A stretch of DNA of 36,903 nucleotides. Origin: Niveispirillum sp. (GTDB lineage: Bacteria; Pseudomonadota; Alphaproteobacteria; Azospirillales; Azospirillaceae). Shown in pieces: positions 13,966-22,340 of this stretch (positions are counted from its first letter, which is position 1; every line of letters begins with the position of its first letter). The stretch spans positions 1-36,903 of the forward strand of contig NZ_JAGOGJ010000067.1 in the NCBI RefSeq assembly GCF_017996735.1. The letters are read 5' to 3'. The notes below the pieces were generated by a model. That model was not told the DNA's origin. It ran no database searches and saw only the letters and a list, made by a program, of their open reading frames with translations. Made by a program: the position numbers and the translations under genes.

Positions 13966-16866
13966 TCAACCGGCAACTTCCAGCACACCATCCAGTTGCA
14001 GGAATCGGGTTTCGAGATCGCCGGGCGGCAGCGGCCGGGAGAAGAAATAGCCCTGCAGCTCATCGCAATGATGCAGGCGCAGGAATTCGAGCTGCTCCTC
14101 CGTCTCGATTCCTTCCGCGACCACCTTCAGGCCCAACTGTCGGCCCATGGCGATGATGGTGGCCGCGATGGCGCCCGTATCGGCATTGGTCGGCGCCTCG
14201 TTCACGAAGGAACGGTCCACCTTCAGCGTCGTGATGGGCAGACGGCGCAGATAGGAGAGCGAGGAATAGCCCGTGCCGAAATCGTCGATGGCGATTCGGA
14301 TGCCACGGCCCCGGATCTCGTTCAGCGTATCGGCGATATAGGCCAGGTTGGACATCATCGCCGTCTCGGTGATCTCGATCTCCAGCAATTCCGGCGGCAC
14401 GCCATATTCCTGGCAGAGCGAGAAGACGCGTTCACCGAACATGGGCGTCGCGATCTGGCGGACGGAAACATTGACGGCCACCGGGATCGGGGCGAAGCCA
14501 CGCTTGCGCCAATCCTGGATCTGGGCCAGGGCGGCGCGCATGACCCATTCGCCCAGGGGCACGATCAGGCCGGTTTCTTCCGCAACCGGAATGAACTTGC
14601 CCGGCGGGATCATGCCGATTTCCGGGTGCTGCCAGCGGATCAGCGCCTCCACGCCCACGGCGGCCATGGTGCTCATGGCGATCTTGGGCTGGTAATGAAG
14701 GAAGAACTGGCCCTGCTCCAGCGCCTCGCGCAGGGAATGTTCCAGCGATAGGCGGGCCACCGCCGCCTCGTTCATTTCCGGCGTGAAGAAGCGGTAGCCA
14801 TTGCCGCCCGATGCCTTGGCATTGTGCATCGCCGTATCGGCGTCGCGCATCAGGGCGTGGAAATCCGCACCATCGCCGGGGAACAGGGCGATGCCGATGG
14901 AGGTGGTGACAAAGAGCTGCTGCCCGTCGATGCCGAAGGGGCGCGACAGGCTGACCAGGATGGTCTCCGCCACGCGGGCCGCCATCTGCGGATCGGGCAG
15001 ATCCTCCGCCACGATCAGGAATTCATCCGCGCCAAGGCGCCCCACCGTGTCAGCGGCGCGCACGCAGGAACCCAGCCGTTGGGCGAGCGCCCGCAGCAGC
15101 TTGTCGCCCGCCTGGTGGCCCAGACTGTCATTGACCAGCTTGAACCGGTCAACATCCAGCAGCAGCACGGCCACGGTCGTACCCTTGCGGCCCGCATGGG
15201 CCAGCGCATGCTGCAACCGGTCCTGCACCAGGGTACGGTTGGGCAGGCCCGTCAGCGGGTCATGGGTGCTGACATACATAAGCTGTTCTTCGAACCGCTT
15301 GCGGTCCGAAACGTCGGTCATGGTGCCGGTGAAGCGCAGCGGCCGGCCGCCATCATCGCGGATGGCCTGGCCTCTGGCCTCGATCCAGACCCAGGACCCG
15401 TCGCGATGGCGCAGGCGATAGAGCGACAGGTAATCGCCCACCTCCCCGTTCAGGTAGCGCTCGATCTGGTTTTGCGCCATGTCCTTGTCGTCGGGATGCA
15501 GCAGCCCGTCGAACAGCTTGTTGGCATACATCGCGTCGACCGCGTCATATCCCAGCATCTCGATAAATTCGGGCGACCACCAATAGGTGCCCTTCGTATA
15601 GGAATTGTCGAACACGCCGGACCGGGTGGCCCTCACGGCCAGCTTCAGCCGTTCCTCGCTTTCGCGCAGGGCCTGTTCGGCGCGCTTGCGCTGCGTGATG
15701 TCCTGCACCACGCAGATGGCGGTGCGCCGGTCGCCCAGCCGCATCTGGCTGACACCGAAGGCCATGGCGAACACCTCGCCATGGCGGCGGCGGCCCTGGA
15801 TTTCGGCCCGGTTGTCGGGGCGCTGATCTTCCTCCGCCCGGCGCAGACAGGCCATCAGCGCCACGGCCACACGGGTCCAGTCGCGCTCCTCAATCAGGGT
15901 GACGAAGGGCTGGCCCACTGCTTCACCGTCGGCATAGCCGAACAACGCCTCGGCGGCGCTGTTCATGGTTTCGATGCGCAGATCCTCATCCAGGGTGATG
16001 ATGCCGTCGGCCACATTGTCCATGATGCCGGACAGGCGCGTCTCACGCTCACGCAGCGCCTGTTCGGCGCGCACACGTTCGACCAGCGAATGGTCGAACT
16101 GCACCAGCACCTCGTTGATGGTCTTGGCCAGCAGGCCCAGTTCGTCATCCTCATGCCGCTTGGGCACGGACAGAAGCTTGTCGGCCGGGCGCAGGGGATT
16201 GATTTCCGCGATGACCGAGGACATGCGCAGGAACGGCTTGGTCAGGGTGGAATAGAACATCACCACCAGGATCAGGGCCAACGCCACCGTCCAGATGATG
16301 CCCGTCGACAGAACCACCCCGGACCGCCGGAAGAATTCCTGCGCGATCAGGAACCGGTCGATGGAAACACGTAGTTCACCGACATTCTGGTTGTGCCGCT
16401 CGATCACCAGCGGGATGGAGTAGGTCTTCTCCACCGGCAGCAGCATCTCCGCCAGCCATTTGAGCTGCCCCTCCGCCTGGGGACGTTCGCGGGCGGCCAG
16501 CTGGTTGCCGAAATCCTCCAGAATGACGGCACGGTAGATGGGCTTGTATTCAAACAGGCCGGTCACGACACGGTCGGCCAGCGCCTGATCGAAGGAATAG
16601 GCGCTTTCCGCTGCCGCTTCCCGCATGATCGACAGGACCTGCCGGACCAACTGGTCCGACTGCCGTTCCATGTCCAGAAGATCGATGGTGATCTGGGCCG
16701 TGGACAGGACCAGACCCAGCATCAAGGTAACCAGCGCCGTGTTGCGCGCCTGTTTGAAGGACAGCCGTTTGCGCAGCGGCACACGCGCCACCGCGGCCGT
16801 CTCCACGCCCCCGCTCTCCGGCAGGATGTCCGTCTCGGCCTGTTCAGGCGGTAACGTCGCTTTCAT
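13966..16866 (-). CDS. Membrane PAS-PAS-GGDEF-EAL cyclic-di-GMP protein
   Basis: 966 residues from the ATG at 16866, which has AAGGTG just upstream; an in-frame ATG at 16956 would add 30 unconvincing residues. Order: membrane helix 43-64, extracytoplasmic sensor about 65-183, second helix 184-206, HAMP 207-262, PAS 275-392, PAS with PAC 401-522, GGDEF domain 530-695, EAL domain 713-950. The diguanylate cyclase motif reads GADEF (612-616) rather than GGDEF, while the inhibitory site RxxD (Arg603-Asp606) is intact, five residues before it. The EAL domain keeps its signature EALIRW (740-745), EITET (831-835), DDFGTGYSSL (861-870) and EGIET (918-922), so it is probably an active phosphodiesterase, with the GGDEF part acting as a sensor or a weak cyclase. 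It likely links an envelope signal to biofilm or motility control. Confidence 0.93.
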   Translation of the reverse strand: MKATLPPEQAETDILPESGGVETAAVARVPLRKRLSFKQARNTALVTLMLGLVLSTAQITIDLLDMERQSDQLVRQVLSIMREAAAESAYSFDQALADRVVTGLFEYKPIYRAVILEDFGNQLAARERPQAEGQLKWLAEMLLPVEKTYSIPLVIERHNQNVGELRVSIDRFLIAQEFFRRSGVVLSTGIIWTVALALILVVMFYSTLTKPFLRMSSVIAEINPLRPADKLLSVPKRHEDDELGLLAKTINEVLVQFDHSLVERVRAEQALRERETRLSGIMDNVADGIITLDEDLRIETMNSAAEALFGYADGEAVGQPFVTLIEERDWTRVAVALMACLRRAEEDQRPDNRAEIQGRRRHGEVFAMAFGVSQMRLGDRRTAICVVQDITQRKRAEQALRESEERLKLAVRATRSGVFDNSYTKGTYWWSPEFIEMLGYDAVDAMYANKLFDGLLHPDDKDMAQNQIERYLNGEVGDYLSLYRLRHRDGSWVWIEARGQAIRDDGGRPLRFTGTMTDVSDRKRFEEQLMYVSTHDPLTGLPNRTLVQDRLQHALAHAGRKGTTVAVLLLDVDRFKLVNDSLGHQAGDKLLRALAQRLGSCVRAADTVGRLGADEFLIVAEDLPDPQMAARVAETILVSLSRPFGIDGQQLFVTTSIGIALFPGDGADFHALMRDADTAMHNAKASGGNGYRFFTPEMNEAAVARLSLEHSLREALEQGQFFLHYQPKIAMSTMAAVGVEALIRWQHPEIGMIPPGKFIPVAEETGLIVPLGEWVMRAALAQIQDWRKRGFAPIPVAVNVSVRQIATPMFGERVFSLCQEYGVPPELLEIEITETAMMSNLAYIADTLNEIRGRGIRIAIDDFGTGYSSLSYLRRLPITTLKVDRSFVNEAPTNADTGAIAATIIAMGRQLGLKVVAEGIETEEQLEFLRLHHCDELQGYFFSRPLPPGDLETRFLQLDGVLEVAG

Positions 16867-17194
16867 CCACACCTTGCGCAACACATCCGCCGCCGGGCCC
16901 CGTCCGCCCTTGCCTTGGATACCCCACCGAATGCACAGGTCGGCGGCCAACGCCACCTCCGCCCCTGCTTCACAAAGGATAGTCTGCCTTTATGTGATTG
17001 GATATGACAATCCCTTTAGCTTGAAAGCGGTGAGAACCTTTAAAGAGCGCAGAGCCGGGCGGAATGCCGGCAATATTGGCAGCCGCCGAAAACCGGCAAA
17101 GATGCCGTTTCCACCTGCGGTTCCATTGGATTTGTCATCGAATCGATACTGGTTGCGATGATATGCAAAGGAAGGCACAGACAAGAGGATAAGC

Positions 17195-18109
17195 ATGCGC
17201 ATCTTGATCCTGGGCGCCGGCGGCGTCGGTGGCTATTTCGGCGGGCGGTTGATGGAAGCCGGCGCCAATGTCAGCTTCCTGGTCCGGCCCAGACGCCAGG
17301 CGCAGTTGATGGAGAACTGGCTGCGGGTGGAAAGCCCGCACGGGAACATCCGCATCCCGGCCCAGACGGTGACCAAGGCGCGCAAGCCCTATGATCTGGT
17401 CATCCTGACCTGCAAGGCCTGGGACCTGGACGCCGCCATCGACAGTGTGATGCCCGCCATGGGCCCCGACAGCATCCTGATGCCACTGCTGAACGGCGTG
17501 CGGCATATGGAACGGCTGGATGCGGCCTTCGGGCGCGAACGCGTGATGGGTGGCCTGTGCCATATCCCCATCACGCTGGACGAACAGGGCGTGGTGCGTC
17601 ACCTGTCCACCATCCACAAGCTGGTGTTCGGCGCCCGGCACGAGGGTCAGCATCCCGCCGTCGCGGCCCTGGCCGAGGCGTTCCGCCCGACCTGCGTGGA
17701 TTGGCACCGTTCCGACAACATCATGCAGGACCTGTGGGAGAAATATTTCTTCCTGGCCGCGCTGGCCGGCGCCACCTGCCTGATGCGCGGGACGGTCGGC
17801 GCCATCAACCGACAGCCGGGCGGGACGGACTTCATGAAATCGCTGCTGGTCGAAGGGGCCGCCGTGGCCACCGCCGAAGGTTTCGCCCCGCGTCCGGCCC
17901 TGCTGGCGGAATATGGCGCGCAGGTGGTCGATGCTGGCAGCAATGTCAACGCCTCCATGGCCCGCGACCTGGCCAAGGGCGGCCGGACGGAAGCGGAGCA
18001 TATCCTGGGCGATCTGGCGGCCCGGGCACGGTCGCACGGGGTGGCAACCCCGTTGCTGGACCTCGCCTTGTTGCATCTGCGGGTGCATGAGGAAGGGTTT
18101 GGGGGATAG
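17195..18109 (+). CDS. Ketopantoate reductase-like (ApbA/PanE family) oxidoreductase
   Basis: 304 residues after AAGAGGATAAGC. The N-terminus MRILILGAGGVGGYFGGRL is the Rossmann NADPH-binding motif (GxGxxG, residues 7-12), and the C-terminal helical domain has the family block RTEAEHILGD with Glu266. The general acid region reads WEKYFFLAAL: Lys183 aligns with the catalytic lysine of PanE, but the asparagine four residues later in the Escherichia coli enzyme is a leucine (187) here. Leu99-Asn100-Gly101 (LLNGV) is retained. Such paralogues are common and often act on other 2-keto acids, so a role in pantothenate synthesis should not be assumed. It precedes the liv operon on the same strand, but a palindromic intergenic element separates them. 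Confidence 0.85.
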   Translation: MRILILGAGGVGGYFGGRLMEAGANVSFLVRPRRQAQLMENWLRVESPHGNIRIPAQTVTKARKPYDLVILTCKAWDLDAAIDSVMPAMGPDSILMPLLNGVRHMERLDAAFGRERVMGGLCHIPITLDEQGVVRHLSTIHKLVFGARHEGQHPAVAALAEAFRPTCVDWHRSDNIMQDLWEKYFFLAALAGATCLMRGTVGAINRQPGGTDFMKSLLVEGAAVATAEGFAPRPALLAEYGAQVVDAGSNVNASMARDLAKGGRTEAEHILGDLAARARSHGVATPLLDLALLHLRVHEEGFGG

Positions 18110-18118
18110 GGAGCGTGG

Positions 18119-18266
18119 TTCCCTCACCCTCCCATCGCCTGACAGCGATGGGCCCCTCCCTCTCCCGCAAGCGGGCGAGGGGCAATATCCGATCGTTCCG
18201 CCCCTCGCCCATGCAAATGGGAGAGGGAGGGGGCCGGCGGCGTCAACCGACGGGAGGGGGAGGGAA
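18119..18266. repeat. GC-rich palindromic intergenic element
   Basis: TTCCCTCACCCTCCC (18119-18133) and GGGAGGGGGAGGGAA (18252-18266) form terminal inverted repeats with one mismatch. Inside are smaller hairpins: CCCATCGC/GCGATGGG (18131-18138 with 18145-18152), CCCG/CGGG around CAAG, and CCCAT/ATGGG. The whole 148-base unit could fold into a branched structure. It resembles the non-coding REP or MITE-like elements scattered in alphaproteobacterial intergenic regions, and its position after the ketopantoate reductase-like gene suggests it also limits read-through. Confidence 0.7.
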
Positions 18267-18401
18267 CAACACACCAGCCCCACAAATCTGCGCCAAGCAC
18301 CCTTGCTGCCCCCCGCCCCCATCCGTTACGGTGGCGCACCTTCGCCGGTGCAAACTCCGCCAGACAGAATGGGGTGGCCGGCCAAATCGGACTGGGGGCA
18401 C

Positions 18402-19331
18402 ATGGACGCGTCAGCGCTGGGGACGTTTCTCCAATACCTCATCAATGGCCTTGCGTTGGGGGCCATTTATGGGTTGATCGCCATCGGCTACACGATGGTG
18501 TATGGCATCATCCGCATGATCAATTTCGCCCATGGCGAGATTTACATGATCGGCGCCTTCGTGGCGGTCACCACCTTCTCTATCCTGGCAGCAGCCGGGG
18601 TGACGTCGGTGCCGCTGGCATTGCTGCTGGTGCTGGTGATGGCCATCGCCTTTACCGCCGCCTACGGCTGGACGGTGGAGCGGGTGGCCTACCGGCCCCT
18701 GCGTGGCGCACCGAAGCTGGCGCCGCTGATCAGCGCCATCGGCATGTCGATCCTGCTGCAGAACTACGTCATGCAGACGCAGGGGGCGCGGCCCAAGCCG
18801 CTGGCCCCCGTCATGAATGGCGGCGTGACGCTGTGGCAGGGGGATGGGTTCGCCGTCAACATCTCCTATATCCAGCTTTTCATCATCCTGCTGACGCTGA
18901 TCCTGATGGTGGGCTTCACCCAGTTGATCAACCGCACGGCCCTGGGCCGGGCACAACGCGCGTGTGAGCAGGACCGCACCATGGCGGGCCTGCTGGGCAT
19001 CAATGTCGACCGCACCATCAGCCTGACCTTCGTCATGGGCGCGGCCCTTGCCGCCGTCGCCGGTGTGCTGGTCACCATGTATTACGGCGTGATCGACTTC
19101 TATATCGGCTTCCTGGCCGGGATGAAGGCCTTCACCGCCGCCGTGCTGGGGGGCATCGGCAGCCTGCCGGGCGCCATGCTGGGGGGCCTGCTGATCGGCC
19201 TGATCGAGGCGTTCTTCACCGGCTATGTGTCGGGTGCCTATAAGGACGTCGCTTCCTTCTCCGTGCTGATCCTGGTGCTGGTCTTCCGGCCCACGGGCCT
19301 GCTGGGCCGCCCCGATATCGAGAAGGTGTGA
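18402..19331 (+). CDS. livH: Branched-chain amino acid ABC transporter permease LivH
   Basis: 309 residues from the ATG at 18402, preceded by CTGGGGGCAC; an open frame extends far upstream but encodes no membrane protein there. The sequence FLQYLINGLALGAIYGLIAI, GYTMVYGIIRMINFAHGEIY and the EAA-like loop ACEQDRTMAGLLGINVDRTI are characteristic of LivH, one of the two permease subunits that form the inner-membrane channel for leucine, isoleucine, valine or related amino acids and sometimes amides or urea. Its stop overlaps the possible GTG start of livM, so the four liv genes are translationally coupled. No substrate-binding protein gene (livJ/livK) precedes it, which is common in alphaproteobacteria, where it can lie elsewhere. 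Confidence 0.96.
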   Translation: MDASALGTFLQYLINGLALGAIYGLIAIGYTMVYGIIRMINFAHGEIYMIGAFVAVTTFSILAAAGVTSVPLALLLVLVMAIAFTAAYGWTVERVAYRPLRGAPKLAPLISAIGMSILLQNYVMQTQGARPKPLAPVMNGGVTLWQGDGFAVNISYIQLFIILLTLILMVGFTQLINRTALGRAQRACEQDRTMAGLLGINVDRTISLTFVMGAALAAVAGVLVTMYYGVIDFYIGFLAGMKAFTAAVLGGIGSLPGAMLGGLLIGLIEAFFTGYVSGAYKDVASFSVLILVLVFRPTGLLGRPDIEKV

Positions 19332-19333
19332 GA

Positions 19334-20626
19334 ATGGCCAACTCGATCCAACATCATCTCAAGGGCAGCATCATCGCCGGTCTGGTCGCCATGGTGCTGG
19401 CCGTGCCCTTCATCGGCCTCTACACCGTCTCCACCGACCAGGGGCTGGTGGTACAGCAACGCTGGCCCTGGGTCTTCTGGTCCGGCCTGATCGTGCTGGT
19501 CGGCAGCTTCCTGATGGGGATGGCCCGCGATGCGCTGGCCGCCCGCCGGGCCGCCAAGCCGAAGCTGGCCGCCGGGACCAAGCCCAAGCGGGACGACGCC
19601 CTGACAGCCAAGCTGACCAAGGGATTCGCCATCGGCATCACGCTCTTTGCCGTCACCCTGCCCTTCATGCCTTTCTCCGACCGCTACATCATGGATGTCG
19701 GCACGACCGTGCTGATCTATGTGCTTCTGGGCATGGGCTTGAACGTCACCGTGGGTCTGGCGGGATTGCTGGATCTGGGCTTCGTGGCCTTCTACGCCAT
19801 CGGCGCCTACAGTTTCGCCATCCTGTCCACCACCCTGGGCTGGGGCTTCTGGGTCTGCCTGCCGCTCTCGGGGTTGATCGCGGCGCTGTTCGGCGCTCTG
19901 CTGTCGATGCCCATCCTGCGCCTGCGGGGTGATTATCTGGCCATCGTCACCTTAGGCTTTGGCGAGATCACCCGCATCGTCATCCTGAACTGGCAGAGCT
20001 TCACCGGCGGCCCTGCCGGCATCAGCGGCGTGCCCCGCCCGTCGCTGTTCGGCCTCTCTTTCGACCGGCGTCCGCCGGAAGGCCTGACCAGCTTTCATGA
20101 GGTGACGGGCATCACCTTTGCCACCGAACACCGGCTGATGTTCCTCTACCTGATCGCGCTGACTCTGGTGCTGGGGGCCGCCTGGGTGATCAAGCGCCTG
20201 CGCGCCCTGCCCATCGGCCGGGCGTGGGAGGCCCTGCGCGAGGATGAGATCGCCTGCCGCTCCCTGGGCATCAACCCCACAGCGTCCAAGGTCTCGGCCT
20301 ATGCGGTGGGCGGAATGCTGGGCGGGTTCGCCGGCTGCTTCTTTGCGGCCCGCCAGGGCTTCGTGTCGCCGGAAAGCTTCGGCTTCATCGAAAGCGCCCT
20401 GATCCTGGCCATCGTCGTGCTGGGCGGCATGGGCAGCCAGATCGGCGTGGTCATCGCGGCGCTGTTCATCGTGCTGCTGCCGGAAGTGGGCCGTGAATTC
20501 GCCGATTTCCGCATGATCGTCTTTGGCATTGCGATGATCGCCATCATGGTCTGGCGTCCGGGTGGGCTGCTGTCGCAGCGCGTGCCCACCATCCGCCTCT
20601 CCAGCCAGAAGGGAGAAGCGGCATGA
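19334..20626 (+). CDS. livM: Branched-chain amino acid ABC transporter permease LivM
   Basis: 430 residues from the ATG at 19334, seven bases after GAGAAGG; a GTG at 19328 overlapping the livH stop is an alternative. The first 100 residues carry two membrane helices and a basic cytoplasmic loop (KPKLAAGTKPKRDD), the N-terminal extension (DUF3382 type) also found in E. coli LivM. The core has the conserved LLGMGLNVTVGLAGLLDLGF and RLRGDYLAIVTLGFGEI blocks and the EAA loop GRAWEALREDEIACRSLGIN, which contacts the ATPases. It pairs with LivH in the membrane. Its final ATGA (20623-20626) overlaps the livG start. Confidence 0.96.
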   Translation: MANSIQHHLKGSIIAGLVAMVLAVPFIGLYTVSTDQGLVVQQRWPWVFWSGLIVLVGSFLMGMARDALAARRAAKPKLAAGTKPKRDDALTAKLTKGFAIGITLFAVTLPFMPFSDRYIMDVGTTVLIYVLLGMGLNVTVGLAGLLDLGFVAFYAIGAYSFAILSTTLGWGFWVCLPLSGLIAALFGALLSMPILRLRGDYLAIVTLGFGEITRIVILNWQSFTGGPAGISGVPRPSLFGLSFDRRPPEGLTSFHEVTGITFATEHRLMFLYLIALTLVLGAAWVIKRLRALPIGRAWEALREDEIACRSLGINPTASKVSAYAVGGMLGGFAGCFFAARQGFVSPESFGFIESALILAIVVLGGMGSQIGVVIAALFIVLLPEVGREFADFRMIVFGIAMIAIMVWRPGGLLSQRVPTIRLSSQKGEAA

Positions 20627-21477
20627 GCGCCCCCCTGCTGTCCGTCACGGGCCTGACCATGCGTTTTGGTGGCCTGGTGGCCGTCGATGGTGTCAACCTG
20701 ACGGCCGAAACCAACAAGATCACGGCCCTGATCGGCCCCAACGGGGCCGGCAAGACGACCATCTTCAACTGCCTGACCGGCTTTTATAAGCCGACATCGG
20801 GTGAATTGACCCTGAACCGGCCGGGCCAGGCGCCCGTGTCGCTGCAAACCCTGGCGGGATATCAGGTGTCGCGCCATGGCGTGGTGCGCACCTTTCAGAA
20901 TATCCGCCTGTTCCCGCGCATGACCGTGCTGGAAAACCTGCTGGTGGCCCAGCATGTGGGGCTGATGAAAAAGGCGGCGTTCGGCGTTGCCGGCCTGATC
21001 GGTCTGAAGGGCTGGCGCACCGCAGAGAAGGAAGCCATCGACCGCGCCCGCTTCTGGATCGAACGGCTGGACCTGACAGCGGTGGCGGATGAAGAGGCGG
21101 GCAATCTTTCCTACGGCGTGCAGCGCCGGGTGGAGATTGCACGCGCCATGAACACCAACCCGCTGCTGCTCTGCCTGGATGAACCGGCCGCCGGCCTGAA
21201 CCCGAAGGAGACGGGGGCTCTGGGTGACCTGCTGCGCGGCATCCGGGAACAGTTCGGCATCGGCATCCTGCTGATCGAACATGATATGGGCCTGGTGATG
21301 GGCATCTCCGACCGTATCCATGTGGTCGAATATGGCCGCAAGATCGCCGAGGGCACGCCGGAAGAGATCCGCAGCGATGAGCGCGTGATCAAGGCCTATC
21401 TGGGCGAGCCGGATGAAGAGGAACTGCCCGCCATCGTCGCCGAAGACGTGGCCGGACAGGAAGGAGGCCGGGCATGA
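20623..21477 (+). CDS. livG: Branched-chain amino acid ABC transporter ATPase LivG
   Basis: 284 residues. Contains Walker A GPNGAGKTT, the ABC signature LSYGVQRRVEIARAM and Walker B LLCLDEPAAGL followed by the switch histidine in LLIEHDM. LSYGVQR in place of LSGGQ is usual for LivG. The segment after Walker A (VRTFQNIRLFPRMTVLENLL) is also typical. Compared with the usual 255 residues there is a short acidic C-terminal tail (GEPDEEELPAIVAEDVAGQE). It overlaps livM by ATGA and livF by ATGA (21474-21477), giving tight translational coupling. Confidence 0.96.
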   Translation: MSAPLLSVTGLTMRFGGLVAVDGVNLTAETNKITALIGPNGAGKTTIFNCLTGFYKPTSGELTLNRPGQAPVSLQTLAGYQVSRHGVVRTFQNIRLFPRMTVLENLLVAQHVGLMKKAAFGVAGLIGLKGWRTAEKEAIDRARFWIERLDLTAVADEEAGNLSYGVQRRVEIARAMNTNPLLLCLDEPAAGLNPKETGALGDLLRGIREQFGIGILLIEHDMGLVMGISDRIHVVEYGRKIAEGTPEEIRSDERVIKAYLGEPDEEELPAIVAEDVAGQEGGRA

Positions 21478-22193
21478 GCCTGCTGCAACTGACGGGGGTC
21501 CGCACCAATTACGGCCCCATCGAGGCGCTGCGCGGCGTCGATGTGCGTGTGGAACAGGGGGAGATCGTCACCCTGATCGGCGCCAATGGCGCCGGCAAGT
21601 CCACCCTGCTGATGACCATCTGCGGCCAGCCCAAGCCGGCATCCGGCACCATCATGTTCGACGGGCAGATCATCAACGACCTGCCCCCGCATGAGACGGC
21701 GAAGCTGGGCATCGCCCAGGTGCCGGAGGGGCGGCGCATTTTCCCGCGCATGACGGTGTTCGAAAACCTGCAACTGGGCGCCACCCTGGGCAAGCCTGAG
21801 CATTTCGACGAAGACGCCGCCTGGTGCCTGGACCTGTTCCCCATCCTGGCCAAGCGCCGGGACCAGCGGGCGGGCACCCTGTCGGGGGGTGAACAGCAGA
21901 TGCTGGCCATCTCCCGCGCGTTGATGAGCCGGCCGCGCCTGCTGCTGCTGGATGAGCCGTCTCTGGGTCTGGCCCCCCTGATCATCCGCCGCATCTTCGA
22001 TGTCATCGCGGACCTGAACAAGACACGCGGCATGACCATCCTGCTGGTCGAACAGAATGCCTACCACGCCCTGAAACTGGCCCACCGCGCCTATGTGCTG
22101 GCCCAGGGTCAGGTGGTGATGGAAGGTGCCGGCCAGGAATTGCTGGCCAATCCGGAGGTGCGCGCGGCCTATCTGGAGGGCGGGTCGCACTGA
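21474..22193 (+). CDS. livF: Branched-chain amino acid ABC transporter ATPase LivF
   Basis: 239 residues, normal for the family. Walker A is GANGAGKST, the signature is LSGGEQQMLAISRALM and Walker B is LLLLDEPSLGLAPLI, with LLVEQN as the H-loop variant typical of LivF. It forms the nucleotide-binding heterodimer with LivG. It ends the liv operon; 58 bases past the stop is a 14-bp perfect inverted repeat that could terminate or attenuate transcription before the caspase-like genes. Confidence 0.96.
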   Translation: MSLLQLTGVRTNYGPIEALRGVDVRVEQGEIVTLIGANGAGKSTLLMTICGQPKPASGTIMFDGQIINDLPPHETAKLGIAQVPEGRRIFPRMTVFENLQLGATLGKPEHFDEDAAWCLDLFPILAKRRDQRAGTLSGGEQQMLAISRALMSRPRLLLLDEPSLGLAPLIIRRIFDVIADLNKTRGMTILLVEQNAYHALKLAHRAYVLAQGQVVMEGAGQELLANPEVRAAYLEGGSH

Positions 22194-22251
22194 GCCCCTG
22201 CCCACCTTGAGCCCTGCCAGCGCGGAACCATCCCGATACTATCGGTAGGGT

Positions 22252-22295
22252 CTGCGGCAACGGCAGCCGGCTTTTCAATCTTGCCGTTGCCGCAG
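22252..22295. terminator. 14-bp perfect inverted repeat after livF, possible terminator
   Basis: CTGCGGCAACGGCA (22252-22265) pairs exactly with TGCCGTTGCCGCAG (22282-22295) around a 16-base loop. It is followed only by CTTTG, so it would be a weak intrinsic terminator of the liv transcript. Its place just upstream of the first caspase-like gene also allows an attenuator role. Confidence 0.5.
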
Positions 22296-22303
22296 CTTTG
22301 ACG

Positions 22304-22315
22304 TGTACTTGTACA
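22304..22315. promoter_or_regulatory. TGTACTTGTACA dyad upstream of the first caspase-like gene
   Basis: A perfect dyad with five-base arms (TGTAC-TT-GTACA), 25 bases before the ATG of the first caspase-like gene. Position and symmetry suit a repressor or activator site; no known regulator is recognised. Confidence 0.35.
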
Positions 22316-22340
22316 TACCAGGGCGGGGCGGGAGGGGAGC

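Noticed and set aside
16867..16956. Earlier in-frame ATG (16956) for the GGDEF/EAL protein
   Set aside because: It adds 30 residues of no recognisable kind, while the ATG at 16866 has AAGGTG upstream and gives a normal N-terminus before the membrane helix.
18119..18266. CRISPR-like or tandem repeat array
   Set aside because: The GC-rich repeats are nested inverted repeats, not regularly spaced direct repeats with unique spacers. No CRISPR array was seen elsewhere in the window.
17913..18401. In-frame extension of livH into the ketopantoate-reductase-like gene
   Set aside because: The extension translates another frame of that gene and the palindromic element; LivH begins at 18402.
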